Program-made: the position numbers and the translations under genes
Notes under the pieces: model-generated
Told to the model about the DNA's origin: nothing
Seen by the model: the letters and a program-made list of their open reading frames with translations, nothing else
Database searches by the model: none
Assembly (NCBI GenBank): GCA_017549805.1
Contig: JAFYNJ010000017.1
Location: 62,001-126,000, forward strand
Length of the DNA: 64,000 nucleotides
Source of the DNA: Bacteroidales bacterium
GTDB lineage: Bacteria > Bacteroidota > Bacteroidia > Bacteroidales > F082
Direction of reading: 5' to 3'
Shown: positions 38,212 to 46,871 of the stretch, in pieces
Numbering within the stretch: position 1 is the first letter of the stretch
How the letters are laid out: each line of letters begins with the position of its first letter

Positions 38212-39090
38212 ATGAATCAAGCAATTCCTGCTTCTCAATTGGTGTTGAATGGCGAAGGAGCCGTCTATCATCTTGGTCTGCATCCCGAGGAACTTGCCGA
38301 CGATGTTATTTTGGTCGGGGATCCCGGGCGTGCGGATATGATTGCCTCTTTCTTCGAAAAGATTGAAGTGAAGCGTGAAAACCGCGAGCTGTGGTCTCGA
38401 ACCGGTTATTATAACGGGAAAAGAATCACCGTATTGTCCACTGGCATGGGCACCGACAACCTCGACATTGTCATGAACGAGTTGGACACTTTAGCCAACA
38501 TAGATCTTCAAACCCGCATGCCTAAAAGCACTCACCGTTCCTTGAATTTGATTCGTTTGGGCACCTCAGGGGCCTTGCAAGCCGATATCCCCGTGGAGGA
38601 CAGCTATGTGGCGACGCGTTATGCCATTGGATTGGACGGATTGATTTATTTTTACGAAAAGAACAAGGAGGTGAATGAAATAGCCATGCGCGATGCCTTC
38701 ATCGAGCAGATGGATTATCCCCATGACCTTCCGATGCCGTATGTAGTTGAAGGATCCCAACAGCTTTTCGAGCGACTCGGACAAGGCTACCTCCAAGGTA
38801 TCACCGCCACCGCACCCGGATTCTACGGGCCGCAGGGAAGGACGCTTAGGATGGGGCTTGCCTATCCCGAGAACAATCGCAAGATTGAGGCATTCCATTA
38901 TCAAGGCTGGAGGGTCTGCAATTTTGAAATGGAATCGTCGGCACTCTATGGACTTGGAAAAATGATGGGGCACCACTGTCTGACCATCTGTGCGGTGATC
39001 GCCAATAGGGTAAGCGAGAAGTTTTGCACTGATTATCATCCATATATAAATAAACTTGTAACGAATACTTTGAATCGATTGTCTGAATAA
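38212..39090 (+). CDS. Uridine phosphorylase-like nucleoside phosphorylase
   Basis: 292 residues from the ATG at 38212; an earlier TTG-type start would overlap the promoter. VILVGDPGRADMIASFF has the phosphate-binding GDPGR; LIRLGTSGALQADIPV and CNFEMESSALYGLGKMMGH are the PNP/UDP family signature, with the FEMES ribose-binding motif. Splits uridine or a related nucleoside with phosphate for salvage. Confidence 0.9.
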   Translation: MNQAIPASQLVLNGEGAVYHLGLHPEELADDVILVGDPGRADMIASFFEKIEVKRENRELWSRTGYYNGKRITVLSTGMGTDNLDIVMNELDTLANIDLQTRMPKSTHRSLNLIRLGTSGALQADIPVEDSYVATRYAIGLDGLIYFYEKNKEVNEIAMRDAFIEQMDYPHDLPMPYVVEGSQQLFERLGQGYLQGITATAPGFYGPQGRTLRMGLAYPENNRKIEAFHYQGWRVCNFEMESSALYGLGKMMGHHCLTICAVIANRVSEKFCTDYHPYINKLVTNTLNRLSE

Positions 39091-39158
39091 AAATGATTTT
39101 TTGTTGATATTTTTTTGCAAAATCTTAAATAATTTGATTGAGGTCTCAAATATTTATT

Positions 39159-39166
39159 TAACTTTG
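39159..39166 (+). promoter_or_regulatory. -7 promoter element of the first OmpA-like gene
   Basis: TAACTTTG, 63 nt before the ATG at 39230. A TTTG at 39133-39136 is a possible -33 box. The long AT-rich leader is typical of highly expressed outer-membrane genes. Confidence 0.65.
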
Positions 39167-39229
39167 CAGCGAATTTCGATAGAAAGCACATATTATAATA
39201 TTTATTATTAACACCTAAATTATTAAAAA

Positions 39230-40354
39230 ATGAAAAAAGCAATTGTAACCCTTAGTGTTATCTTGTTGACTGCAGTGTCAGCATTTGCTGGTGGAGACAA
39301 CAACTATCTCTACGCAAAATCTTCACAAAACTGGTTCATTGATGCCTCCGGTACCCTCAATGCTTGGTACGGCAGAAATAACCTTTACTATCAGAACGCA
39401 GCCGGTAACTTTGGCCGTTTTGGTGGCTCCCTCAAAGTTGGTAAGCTGATCAGCCCCGTTTGGGCTTTAAGAGTTGCTGCCGATATGAATCAGGCTACCA
39501 ACGGAGTGGCTGGCGACTACATCTATGAAAGCGTTCACGCTGACGTCATGTTGAGCCTCATGGATTGGCTTGGCGGCTACAGAGACGACAGAGTTTACAG
39601 AATGATTCTGTTTGGTGGTTTCGGCCTTGGCGCCCATGCCACTGACTGGCTCCAAGTGAAGGGCCTCAACAAAGAATACTGCGCTGTTGCTGGTATTGTG
39701 AACAGCTTCAGACTTGGCAACAGTGTGGATTTCCACATTGATCTCCAAGCCGCTGCTCCGAAATGGACTGTTGAAGCTCTCCCCAATGGTGGTCCTACTT
39801 GGGATGAAAACCTTGTTCAGTACAACCTCACCGCTGGTCTTGGTCTGACTTGGTTCCTCGGTGGCCGTCACTTCGACGTTTGCCCCGCTTGCCCCGAAGT
39901 CAACTGCCCCGAGGTTAACTGCCCCGAAGCTACTGCTGACTGCCAACGCTACATCGATGAGATTGCTGGTCTCCAAGCCAGAATCAAGGAACTTGAAAAC
40001 AAGAACTGCCCCGAAGTTAACTGCGAAAACATCGAGAGCGCTCCGTTCTCCATCTTCTTCAACAGAGATTCTTATCAGTTGAGAGACAACAGAGACCTCG
40101 TCAACCTCGAACAACTTGCCAAGGTTGCCAAGGAAAACGGCTACAAGATCAACTTGAGAGGCACCTGCGACAGCGCTACCGCTACCAGCGAATACAACAA
40201 GACCCTTGCTGAGAACCGCTGCAGAAAGGTCAAGGATGAACTCGTGAAACTCGGCGTTGCTGAAAGCAACATCATCATGAATGCTGTTGGTGGCGTCAGC
40301 GAACTCAAACCCACTGAGTACGATCGTCGCGTCCTCATCACCTTCTCCAAATAA
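39230..40354 (+). CDS. OmpA-family outer-membrane protein with cysteine-rich linker
   Basis: 374 residues with signal peptide MKKAIVTLSVILLTAVSAFA. An eight-strand barrel (about 25-220) is followed by a linker with repeated CPEVN units (VCPACPEVNCPEVNCPEAT, later NCPEVNCEN), then an OmpA/MotB peptidoglycan-binding domain (FNRDSYQLRDNRDLVNLEQL to YDRRVLITFSK). The barrel spans the outer membrane and the C-terminal domain holds the cell wall. Nine or so closely spaced cysteines in the periplasmic linker are unusual and might form disulfides or bind metal. Followed by a paralogue 35 nt on. Confidence 0.9.
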   Translation: MKKAIVTLSVILLTAVSAFAGGDNNYLYAKSSQNWFIDASGTLNAWYGRNNLYYQNAAGNFGRFGGSLKVGKLISPVWALRVAADMNQATNGVAGDYIYESVHADVMLSLMDWLGGYRDDRVYRMILFGGFGLGAHATDWLQVKGLNKEYCAVAGIVNSFRLGNSVDFHIDLQAAAPKWTVEALPNGGPTWDENLVQYNLTAGLGLTWFLGGRHFDVCPACPEVNCPEVNCPEATADCQRYIDEIAGLQARIKELENKNCPEVNCENIESAPFSIFFNRDSYQLRDNRDLVNLEQLAKVAKENGYKINLRGTCDSATATSEYNKTLAENRCRKVKDELVKLGVAESNIIMNAVGGVSELKPTEYDRRVLITFSK

Positions 40355-40389
40355 GTTGAATAACCTATTACAAGAAATCTAATTAAGAA

Positions 40390-41634
40390 ATGAAACGATT
40401 CATTATTGTATCGAGCCTCGTACTATTCACCACCCTTCAAGCCTTGGCAGGGGGGCATATCGACTCGGTGCGCTATTTGACCTCTAAGTTCGACCAGAAC
40501 TGGTTCATTACAGCTGACGCAAGCGTCAACTGGTGGCAAGGGTCAGATCGGAACCCAGCCGGTAACTATACCACCCTTAACGGGCCATCGTTTGGTGGTA
40601 GCCTCAGTCTCGGCAAATGGATCAATCATAACATCGGACTCCGTCTATCGTATGACGTCAATCGTGGTCAAAGCTACATCAACAACTATTACCAAAGACT
40701 TGGTTTCAAGTTTTTGTATGGTGATGATCCGCAACCCATTGACGACAACCACTACTACAGAACCAAATTCATGTACCACAACCTTCATGGTGATGTCATG
40801 GTCAGTCCAATCGACTTCTTCCAAGGCTATTATAACCCGAACAGGATTTATACGCCAGTGTTCTTTGTGGGTATGGGTGCCGCTTGCGTGTCAGAGCATG
40901 TGTTTGTCCTGCAATCACTGCTCAACAAGGAATCCCGTAACTTCGAGCTTTCCTTCGACGCTGGTCTGATCAACAACTTCAGAGTGAACAACGACCTCGA
41001 CGTCAACCTGTCCCTCATTTTATCGGGTCAAGAGTGGCACATCGACTCATGGTACAATGAATATGGTGCACAAGGCAACGCAGAATCCAGACCAAAGATT
41101 GCCGACTACAACTATTCAGCTCAATTCGGCCTTACTTGGTATATTGGTGGCAGAATCTATGAACTCCCGTACAACTACGAAAAGGAGATGAAGGAGTTCA
41201 GAGAACGCATCAAGTATCTGGAAGACGAACTTGGCAAGAAACCAACCGAAGTGCATGACACCATTGTTCAGTTTGTCAATGTTACAGACACTGTCAGTGA
41301 AATCGTAAGCTTCCCGTTCTCCATCTTCTTCCACAGAGATTCTTATCAACTCATGTCGAAGAGAGACCTGGTCAACTTGAGAGAAATTGCAAAAGTGGCT
41401 CTTGAAAAAGGATGGAAGCTTCGTTTGAGAGGTTCGTGCGATAGCGCAACTGCTACCCCGCCTTACAACCAGAGACTTTCCGAGAACCGTTGCCGCAAGA
41501 TCCAAATGGAACTGATGGAAATGGGTGTCCCGGAGGAACAGATGATCCTTGTCCCTGTGGGCGGTGTCAAAGAACTTGATCCTACTGAATACGATCGCCG
41601 TGTTCTGATTGAACTGGTGAAAGAAATCAAGTAG
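40390..41634 (+). CDS. OmpA-family outer-membrane protein, paralogue
   Basis: 414 residues with signal peptide MKRFIIVSSLVLFTTLQALA. Same plan as its neighbour: N-terminal barrel (about 25-275), short coiled-coil-like linker (EKEMKEFRERIKYLEDELGK) in place of the CPEVN repeats, and a C-terminal OmpA domain (FHRDSYQLMSKRDLVNLREI to YDRRVLIELVKEIK). No promoter is seen before it, so it probably shares the transcript. A strong terminator follows. Confidence 0.9.
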   Translation: MKRFIIVSSLVLFTTLQALAGGHIDSVRYLTSKFDQNWFITADASVNWWQGSDRNPAGNYTTLNGPSFGGSLSLGKWINHNIGLRLSYDVNRGQSYINNYYQRLGFKFLYGDDPQPIDDNHYYRTKFMYHNLHGDVMVSPIDFFQGYYNPNRIYTPVFFVGMGAACVSEHVFVLQSLLNKESRNFELSFDAGLINNFRVNNDLDVNLSLILSGQEWHIDSWYNEYGAQGNAESRPKIADYNYSAQFGLTWYIGGRIYELPYNYEKEMKEFRERIKYLEDELGKKPTEVHDTIVQFVNVTDTVSEIVSFPFSIFFHRDSYQLMSKRDLVNLREIAKVALEKGWKLRLRGSCDSATATPPYNQRLSENRCRKIQMELMEMGVPEEQMILVPVGGVKELDPTEYDRRVLIELVKEIK

Positions 41635-41656
41635 TAGTTTCGAAAAACCGATGACC

Positions 41657-41693
41657 AAAGGCTGATGGAGTTTCCATCAGCCTTTGTTTTTTT
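41657..41693 (+). terminator. Rho-independent terminator of the OmpA pair
   Basis: A 13-bp perfect stem, AAAGGCTGATGGA with TCCATCAGCCTTT, loop GTT, followed by GTTTTTTT. It ends the two OmpA genes. Confidence 0.93.
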
Positions 41694-41725
41694 GACCAAA
41701 TTGTCACATTATTCAAAAATGTTCT

Positions 41726-41733
41726 TATTTTTG
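41726..41733 (+). promoter_or_regulatory. -7 promoter element of the 41.8-kb porin-like gene
   Basis: TATTTTTG, 35 nt before the ATG at 41769, just after the preceding terminator. Confidence 0.65.
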
Positions 41734-41768
41734 TAGAGAAATACAAATTTCTCTAAAACTATAACAAC

Positions 41769-42494
41769 ATGAAAAAAGCATTCTTACTTCTCACCGTGCT
41801 GCTGATGTTTGGCAGCTCTGTGTTTGCCATCGGTGGCATCGATCTCTCTGTTGGTCCAAAAGTTGGCTATCAAACCGCAAAGCTCTCCTATCAGAAAGAT
41901 GATATCAAGGCAGGATTCGCCAACAGCTTTGTCGTTGGTCTTTTTGGACGCGTCGAATTCCAAGGCCTCTATGTACAGCCCGAAGTGCTTTGGTTCAAGA
42001 GCTCAAATGCCTTTGACATGCAGATCGACAAATCCCATGCTGAAGCGTTGGGATATGAGTATCCGAACGGCGTGCAATTCACCATGACAAGAAACGCCAT
42101 GAACATTCAGGTCCCCGTGATGGTTGGCTATAAATACGATGTGATGGATCTCCTCGCACTCCGCGCTCAAGTGGGTCCCACAGCCAACTTTGTGATTCCC
42201 GGGAAAACCCTGGTACAGAAATCTGCCGCCATGGAAGGCGCTGAATTCCCGGCCCAACTTGAGGATGCCGAATTCGACACCAAGAGCATCGCTTGGGGTG
42301 TCCAGTTTGGCGTCGGTGCCGATGTCTTGGGATTCACCCTCGACATCAACTATAACTTGGGCGTTTCCAAGATCTTTGGTGCCAACCTCCTCAACAATCT
42401 CGACTCTCAATGGGTCAATGCCGTTGACTTGAACAACATCGATCAAACCAAGCAGAACCTGTTCATGGTCACCATCGGCTATAAATTCTTATAA
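41769..42494 (+). CDS. PorT-like outer-membrane beta-barrel protein
   Basis: 241 residues with signal peptide MKKAFLLLTVLLMFGSSVFA. GGIDLSVGPKVGYQTAKLSY and VMVGYKYDVMDLLALRAQVG are barrel strands of the outer-membrane beta-barrel (OMP_b-brl_2/PorT) type, ending in MVTIGYKFL with a C-terminal aromatic region. Ligand unknown. The stop codon starts a heptamer array followed directly by a terminator. Confidence 0.82.
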   Translation: MKKAFLLLTVLLMFGSSVFAIGGIDLSVGPKVGYQTAKLSYQKDDIKAGFANSFVVGLFGRVEFQGLYVQPEVLWFKSSNAFDMQIDKSHAEALGYEYPNGVQFTMTRNAMNIQVPVMVGYKYDVMDLLALRAQVGPTANFVIPGKTLVQKSAAMEGAEFPAQLEDAEFDTKSIAWGVQFGVGADVLGFTLDINYNLGVSKIFGANLLNNLDSQWVNAVDLNNIDQTKQNLFMVTIGYKFL

Positions 42495-42521
42495 GAAGAT
42501 AGAAGGCAGAAGACAGAAGGC
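42494..42521 (+). repeat. Heptamer array, four units, from the stop of the 41.8-kb gene
   Basis: AGAAGAT, AGAAGGC, AGAAGAC, AGAAGGC, then GGAAGAG. 28 nt. The first A is the last base of the TAA stop; the last bases become the stem of the terminator. Confidence 0.85.
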
Positions 42522-42548
42522 GGAAGAGAGAATTCTTCCGCCTTTTTT
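42517..42548 (+). terminator. Rho-independent terminator of the 41.8-kb gene
   Basis: 11-bp stem AAGGCGGAAGA with TCTTCCGCCTT, loop GAGAAT, followed by TTTT. The left arm is built from the last heptamer units. Confidence 0.88.
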
Positions 42549-42550
42549 AT

Positions 42551-42558
42551 TATCTTTG
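42551..42558 (+). promoter_or_regulatory. -7 promoter element of the first aminopeptidase P gene
   Basis: TATCTTTG, 22 nt before the ATG at 42581, only a few bases after the terminator. Confidence 0.65.
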
Positions 42559-42580
42559 TCACCTATTAATTAATAAAGCC

Positions 42581-43864
42581 ATGATTCCCTCACGCTTATT
42601 CAGCCGTAACAGAGCCAACCTGGCCTCACAACTGCCTCCAAAATCCATTGCGGTATTCACATCCAACGAACCCATGCCGCGCAACGGCGATGAGTTTTAT
42701 CCCTTCCGCCAACAATCGGATTTCTTCTACTTGACCGGCATCAATGAGGAGAACTCATTTCTTCTCATTGCACCCGACTATCCCGATGAAACCCTTCGAG
42801 TAGTCCTCTTTATTGAGCCATACGATGAAGTGAAGGCGACATGGCAAGGCGAGATGCTCGATGCAAAACAAGCCTCCGAAATCTCTGGAATCAAAACCGT
42901 CAAGGGCAGCGACGCGTTTTACAGCGTCCTGAACGACATCGCCTACTCAGGCTACGGCAACACCATCTTCCTGAACAGCTACGAATATCCAAAATATGAA
43001 TGCGCAGTGGAGACCATCCAAAAGCGTTTCGTCAAAAAAATCAAGGAGATGTATCCCATGCACCATTACGGTCGCACTGCTCCCATCCTCAACGCTTTTC
43101 GCATGATAAAGTCGGAGGATGAAATTGCCATCACACAACAGGCTTGCAACATCACGTCAAAGGCTTTTCGTCGCTGCCTTGAGACGGTGAAGCCTGACAT
43201 GTTCGAGTACGAAGTCCAAGCTGAGATCGAATACATTTTCAAGCGCCATAACGCCACAGGACATGCCTACGCTCCCATTATCGCCGGAGGCAAAAACGCT
43301 TGCTGCCTGCACTACTCGAGAAACCAGAGCAAACTCAACGACGGCGACTTGTTGCTCTTCGACATCGGCTGTGAATACCAGAACTACTCCTCCGACCTGA
43401 GCCGCACCATCCCCGTCAACGGCAAATTCACACCGAGGCAAAAGGACTGTTATAGCGCGGTATTGCGTGTAATGAAAGAAATAACAAAACTATACAAACC
43501 AGGAGGTTGCATCAACGAGATCAATGAGACCACCCATCGGTTGATGGAACAGGAAATGATCCGTCTGGGACTCTTTACCACGGAAGATGTCAAACATCAA
43601 GATCCGCAAAAGCCTTTGGAGCGCAAATACCTTATGCACGGCATGTCGCACCATATCGGCCTCGACGTGCATGATAGCATCGACAAGTTCAAACTATTTG
43701 AGCCTGGTATGATTCTCACTTGCGAGCCGGGCATTTACATTCGCGAGGAAGGCATCGGCATTCGAATCGAAAACGACCTGCTCATCACTGAAGGAGAGCC
43801 AATCAACCTATTTGAAGGTTTACCGATTGAGATCGAGGAGATTGAAGCTGCGATGCAGCGATAA
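42581..43864 (+). CDS. Xaa-Pro aminopeptidase (M24B), first copy
   Basis: 427 residues. The N-terminal domain (PMPRNGDEFYPFRQQSDFFY) and the catalytic pita-bread domain are complete. Metal ligands lie in LLLFDIGCEYQNYSSDLSRT (two Asp), HGMSHHIGLDVHD (His), CEPGIYIREEG (Glu) and GIRIENDLL (Glu). Removes the N-terminal residue before proline. The last 45 nt overlap the end of the convergent methylase gene. A related enzyme lies at 45.4 kb. Confidence 0.94.
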   Translation: MIPSRLFSRNRANLASQLPPKSIAVFTSNEPMPRNGDEFYPFRQQSDFFYLTGINEENSFLLIAPDYPDETLRVVLFIEPYDEVKATWQGEMLDAKQASEISGIKTVKGSDAFYSVLNDIAYSGYGNTIFLNSYEYPKYECAVETIQKRFVKKIKEMYPMHHYGRTAPILNAFRMIKSEDEIAITQQACNITSKAFRRCLETVKPDMFEYEVQAEIEYIFKRHNATGHAYAPIIAGGKNACCLHYSRNQSKLNDGDLLLFDIGCEYQNYSSDLSRTIPVNGKFTPRQKDCYSAVLRVMKEITKLYKPGGCINEINETTHRLMEQEMIRLGLFTTEDVKHQDPQKPLERKYLMHGMSHHIGLDVHDSIDKFKLFEPGMILTCEPGIYIREEGIGIRIENDLLITEGEPINLFEGLPIEIEEIEAAMQR

Positions 43865-45385
43865 GTCTGTGAAGATCGGCAACAACTCCAAATCACCACG
43901 CAAGATCCTGTGCGTATTGAACAATTGCTTGAACAGCCAGTTTGTCAACTGGCTGTTCATGATTTCAGCCACTTCTTTTGCCGACAATGGGAATCGGTCG
44001 TCCAGCACCAACATGTTTGCACTATTAAGAATATAGCGTTGATGCGTGTCGCAATAAAACACCAAATCGCTGGAGATGAACCGATAGATCAGTTTCTCGG
44101 GTGCTTTCAGCAAAGCCATGGAAGACACCTGTTGGCAACGCGGGAAATCCTTTGGATCGATATATAGGCTGGCGGCCTTCAATTTTCCAGGGAGGATGTC
44201 CTTACCTCGATAAATGGCTACCAGACCTCCATGCCGTGAACGTTTGCACATCTTGGCATTGTTGCCCGTGACGATGCCTAGTCCCCAGGTGGCATAACCC
44301 TTGAGTGTAATATAAGGTTGCTGCATCAACTGCCTGATAAATGCCATTTCCCCATCATTGGTCCAATAGTTCAGGATATGCCTCGGCATCTCAAGGAAAC
44401 TCCGTTGCAGTCGTTTAAACTCCTTTCCGTGATCATGGCATTTCACCAAATGGCCTTCCTCAACGGCTTCATTACGGAAAAGAAGGGAACATGCAGCATT
44501 CATGGTCTTGAAAGGTTTCCCATGGGCTTTCATCTGAAGAATGGTGTTTTGCAGCACCACTTTCCTGACATCCTCGAAAGAGGCAATCCTAAAGAAAGAA
44601 TCGGGCAGGAGCAATCCCGCTATGCCTTGAGGTTTCAACACTTTAAGGATGGCAAATACGAACAACGAGGAAGTGTCCATGCTCAAACCCGCCTCAAACT
44701 CACGGACATGCTTCATGCGCTCGGCTCTTGGTAGTTTCTTCCCCCATGGTGGATTGGTGAAGACCATGTCGAAGCGTTTGCTAAGACGATGACATCTTTG
44801 AAGGAAATCGCCGCATACCACATGGACGGCCTCTACCCCCGTCTTCTCCTTCAAGCGACGGCGTGCAATCTTGACGGCATTGGGATCCGTATCGTATCCA
44901 TAAATATGCTTGGGTGAAACGCCCATCTCCACGGCTTTAAGAAGAAAATTGCCACTTCCACAACAAGGATCGAGAAAGAGGGTCTTGCTATTGACCTCAA
45001 TCGATCCCATCATGTCCGACACAATGTCTTGGGGCGTGTAGAAGATGCCCTCTTTGTTCCTATACGATTCCGAGAGCATGGCTTCGTAACGGTCGCCCAA
45101 CGCATCGTCGAAAGCATCGGCAAGCAGTTCCTTTTGGATTGCGAGACCTACTTCTTCCTTATCATGGTCGTTCTTTAGCGACTTGTTGGCGCGTGCCTGA
45201 AGCTTGATCTTCCCAGCGTATTTCGACTTGAACCGTTTGATGCTGTCTTGGGAAACGCGACGGTTATCGTCCAAATCCAAGTAACCCTCCCTAACCCAAT
45301 TGGATATGGTGACAGCGGAAACATGAAACAATTCCGCCGTTTCCGCCATGGTCAAGTTGAGATGTTTTTCCTTGGGATTTTTCAT
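43820..45385 (-). CDS. Orphan N6-adenine DNA methyltransferase with N-terminal helix-turn-helix
   Basis: 521 residues from the ATG at 45385. Residues about 11-35 (LTMAETAELFHVSAVTISNW) form a MerR/excisionase-like helix-turn-helix. Residues about 137-148 (FLDPCCGSGNFL) are the SAM-binding motif I and 211-214 (NPPW) the catalytic motif IV of the gamma/HsdM-TaqI type. The C-terminal half (about 300-521) should be the target-recognition part. No restriction or specificity gene is near, so it probably marks the genome or controls expression rather than forming an R-M system. The fused DNA-binding head is uncommon. Promoter lies back to back with that of the next aminopeptidase. Confidence 0.85.
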   Translation of the reverse strand: MKNPKEKHLNLTMAETAELFHVSAVTISNWVREGYLDLDDNRRVSQDSIKRFKSKYAGKIKLQARANKSLKNDHDKEEVGLAIQKELLADAFDDALGDRYEAMLSESYRNKEGIFYTPQDIVSDMMGSIEVNSKTLFLDPCCGSGNFLLKAVEMGVSPKHIYGYDTDPNAVKIARRRLKEKTGVEAVHVVCGDFLQRCHRLSKRFDMVFTNPPWGKKLPRAERMKHVREFEAGLSMDTSSLFVFAILKVLKPQGIAGLLLPDSFFRIASFEDVRKVVLQNTILQMKAHGKPFKTMNAACSLLFRNEAVEEGHLVKCHDHGKEFKRLQRSFLEMPRHILNYWTNDGEMAFIRQLMQQPYITLKGYATWGLGIVTGNNAKMCKRSRHGGLVAIYRGKDILPGKLKAASLYIDPKDFPRCQQVSSMALLKAPEKLIYRFISSDLVFYCDTHQRYILNSANMLVLDDRFPLSAKEVAEIMNSQLTNWLFKQLFNTHRILRGDLELLPIFTDLSLHRSFNLLDLNR

Positions 45386-45394
45386 AATGAAGCG

Positions 45395-45402
45395 CAAAAA
45401 TA
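45395..45402 (-). promoter_or_regulatory. -7 promoter element of the methylase gene
   Basis: TATTTTTG on the minus strand, 9 nt before the ATG at 45385. It is one base from the oppositely directed element at 45404. Confidence 0.65.
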
Positions 45403-45403
45403 C

Positions 45404-45411
45404 TATCTTTG
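45404..45411 (+). promoter_or_regulatory. -7 promoter element of the second aminopeptidase P gene
   Basis: TATCTTTG on the plus strand, 38 nt before the ATG at 45450. Back to back with the methylase element. Confidence 0.65.
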
Positions 45412-45449
45412 CCTCAACAAATCAACAAATCAACAAAAAACAAATCATC

Positions 45450-46871
45450 ATGTTCAATAAAGATGTTTATGCTGGCCGTCGCGCCACCTTGAAAAAGATG
45501 CTCAACAATGGCATCGCCTTCTTTCCTGCCAACAACGAGGCGCCATTCAATTACCCCGACAACACCTATATCTACCGTCAAGATTCCAATTTCTCCTACT
45601 TCTTCGGTTTGAAGCACCCCGATCTGGTCGGTGCCATCGACTTCGAAACTGGTGAGGAAATCCTTTTTGGAGTGGATGTCACCATCGACGATGTGATCTG
45701 GTGTGGCCCCCTGCCCTCTTTGAAGGAACAAGGCAATAGCGTCGGCATCACTGACTGCCGTGACTTCAACCGTTTCGGTGAATACATCCAACAAGCCATT
45801 GCCAAGGGACGCAAGATCCACATCTTGCCGACTTATCGTGCCGATACCCAAATCCAAATCGCCAGCTGGCTTAATTGTGGTGTCAACCAAGTAGCAGAAT
45901 TTGTCAGTCTGGAACTCATTAAGGCGGTCATCGCCATGCGTGAGGTGAAGAGCGAGCTGGAAATTGCCGAGATGGAACGCGCAGCCAACACTGCCTACTA
46001 TATGCACACCACCGCCATGAAGCTGTGCAAGCCCGGCATGGTCGAACAGGAAATCGCCGGCATTGTGGAAGGTCTCTCGCTCTCTGGAGGAGGGCCCGTC
46101 TCCTTCCCTGTCATCCTCAGCGTTGACGGGCAGACATTGCATAACCATGGCCATCACAACGTGCTGAAGGAAGGTCGCATGATGGTTTGCGATGCCGGTG
46201 CCGAAACCGAAAACTACTATGCCAGTGATTTCACCCGCACCACCCCAGTCGGAGGCAAGTTCAACCAACGTCAGCGCGAGATCTACGAAATTGTCCTCAA
46301 AGCCAACCAAAAAGTGGCAGCCGACACTCGCCCCTATATTCCTTACATGACCATGCACACCTTGGCCTGTCGCACATTAATCGAGGGTCTGAAAGACGTT
46401 GGGCTGATGAAAGGCAACATCGACGATGCCTTGATGAACGGTGCCCATTGGCTCTTCATGCCTCACGGACTGGGCCACATGCTGGGCATGGATGTCCACG
46501 ACATGGAAGGTCTTGGTGAGACCTACGTCGGCTATGACGACATCACGCCCCGCTCCACCAAGCAAGGCTTCAGCTGTCTGCGTTGCGGCAAGACCTTGAA
46601 GCCAGGATTTGTGGTTACCGACGAGCCGGGTATCTACTTCATCCCGACCCTTATCGACCTATGGAAAGCCGAGGGAAAACACAAGGACTACATCAACTAT
46701 GACAAGTTGGAGACCTACAAGGACTTTGGCGGTATCCGCATCGAGGACGACCTTCTCATCACCGAGGACGGCTGCCGCATCTTGGGTCGCCCAATTCCAA
46801 AAACCGTTTCCGAGGTCGAGGACATGTGCGCCCAAGGCCGCGAATGGATCAAAATGCCGGGATTGTACTAG
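45450..46871 (+). CDS. Xaa-Pro aminopeptidase (M24B), second copy
   Basis: 473 residues from the ATG at 45450 (MFNKDVYAGRRATLKKML); upstream in-frame starts overlap the divergent promoters. Metal ligands: VCDAGAETENYYASDFTRTT, HGLGHMLGMDVHDMEG, TDEPGIYFIP and GGIRIEDDLLI. Same activity as the 42.6-kb enzyme but longer and clearly diverged; having two suggests a peptide-based diet. Confidence 0.93.
   Translation: MFNKDVYAGRRATLKKMLNNGIAFFPANNEAPFNYPDNTYIYRQDSNFSYFFGLKHPDLVGAIDFETGEEILFGVDVTIDDVIWCGPLPSLKEQGNSVGITDCRDFNRFGEYIQQAIAKGRKIHILPTYRADTQIQIASWLNCGVNQVAEFVSLELIKAVIAMREVKSELEIAEMERAANTAYYMHTTAMKLCKPGMVEQEIAGIVEGLSLSGGGPVSFPVILSVDGQTLHNHGHHNVLKEGRMMVCDAGAETENYYASDFTRTTPVGGKFNQRQREIYEIVLKANQKVAADTRPYIPYMTMHTLACRTLIEGLKDVGLMKGNIDDALMNGAHWLFMPHGLGHMLGMDVHDMEGLGETYVGYDDITPRSTKQGFSCLRCGKTLKPGFVVTDEPGIYFIPTLIDLWKAEGKHKDYINYDKLETYKDFGGIRIEDDLLITEDGCRILGRPIPKTVSEVEDMCAQGREWIKMPGLY

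Noticed and set aside
45414..46358. 314-codon minus-strand frame opposite the second aminopeptidase
   Set aside because: Antisense shadow of a gene with full M24 motifs.
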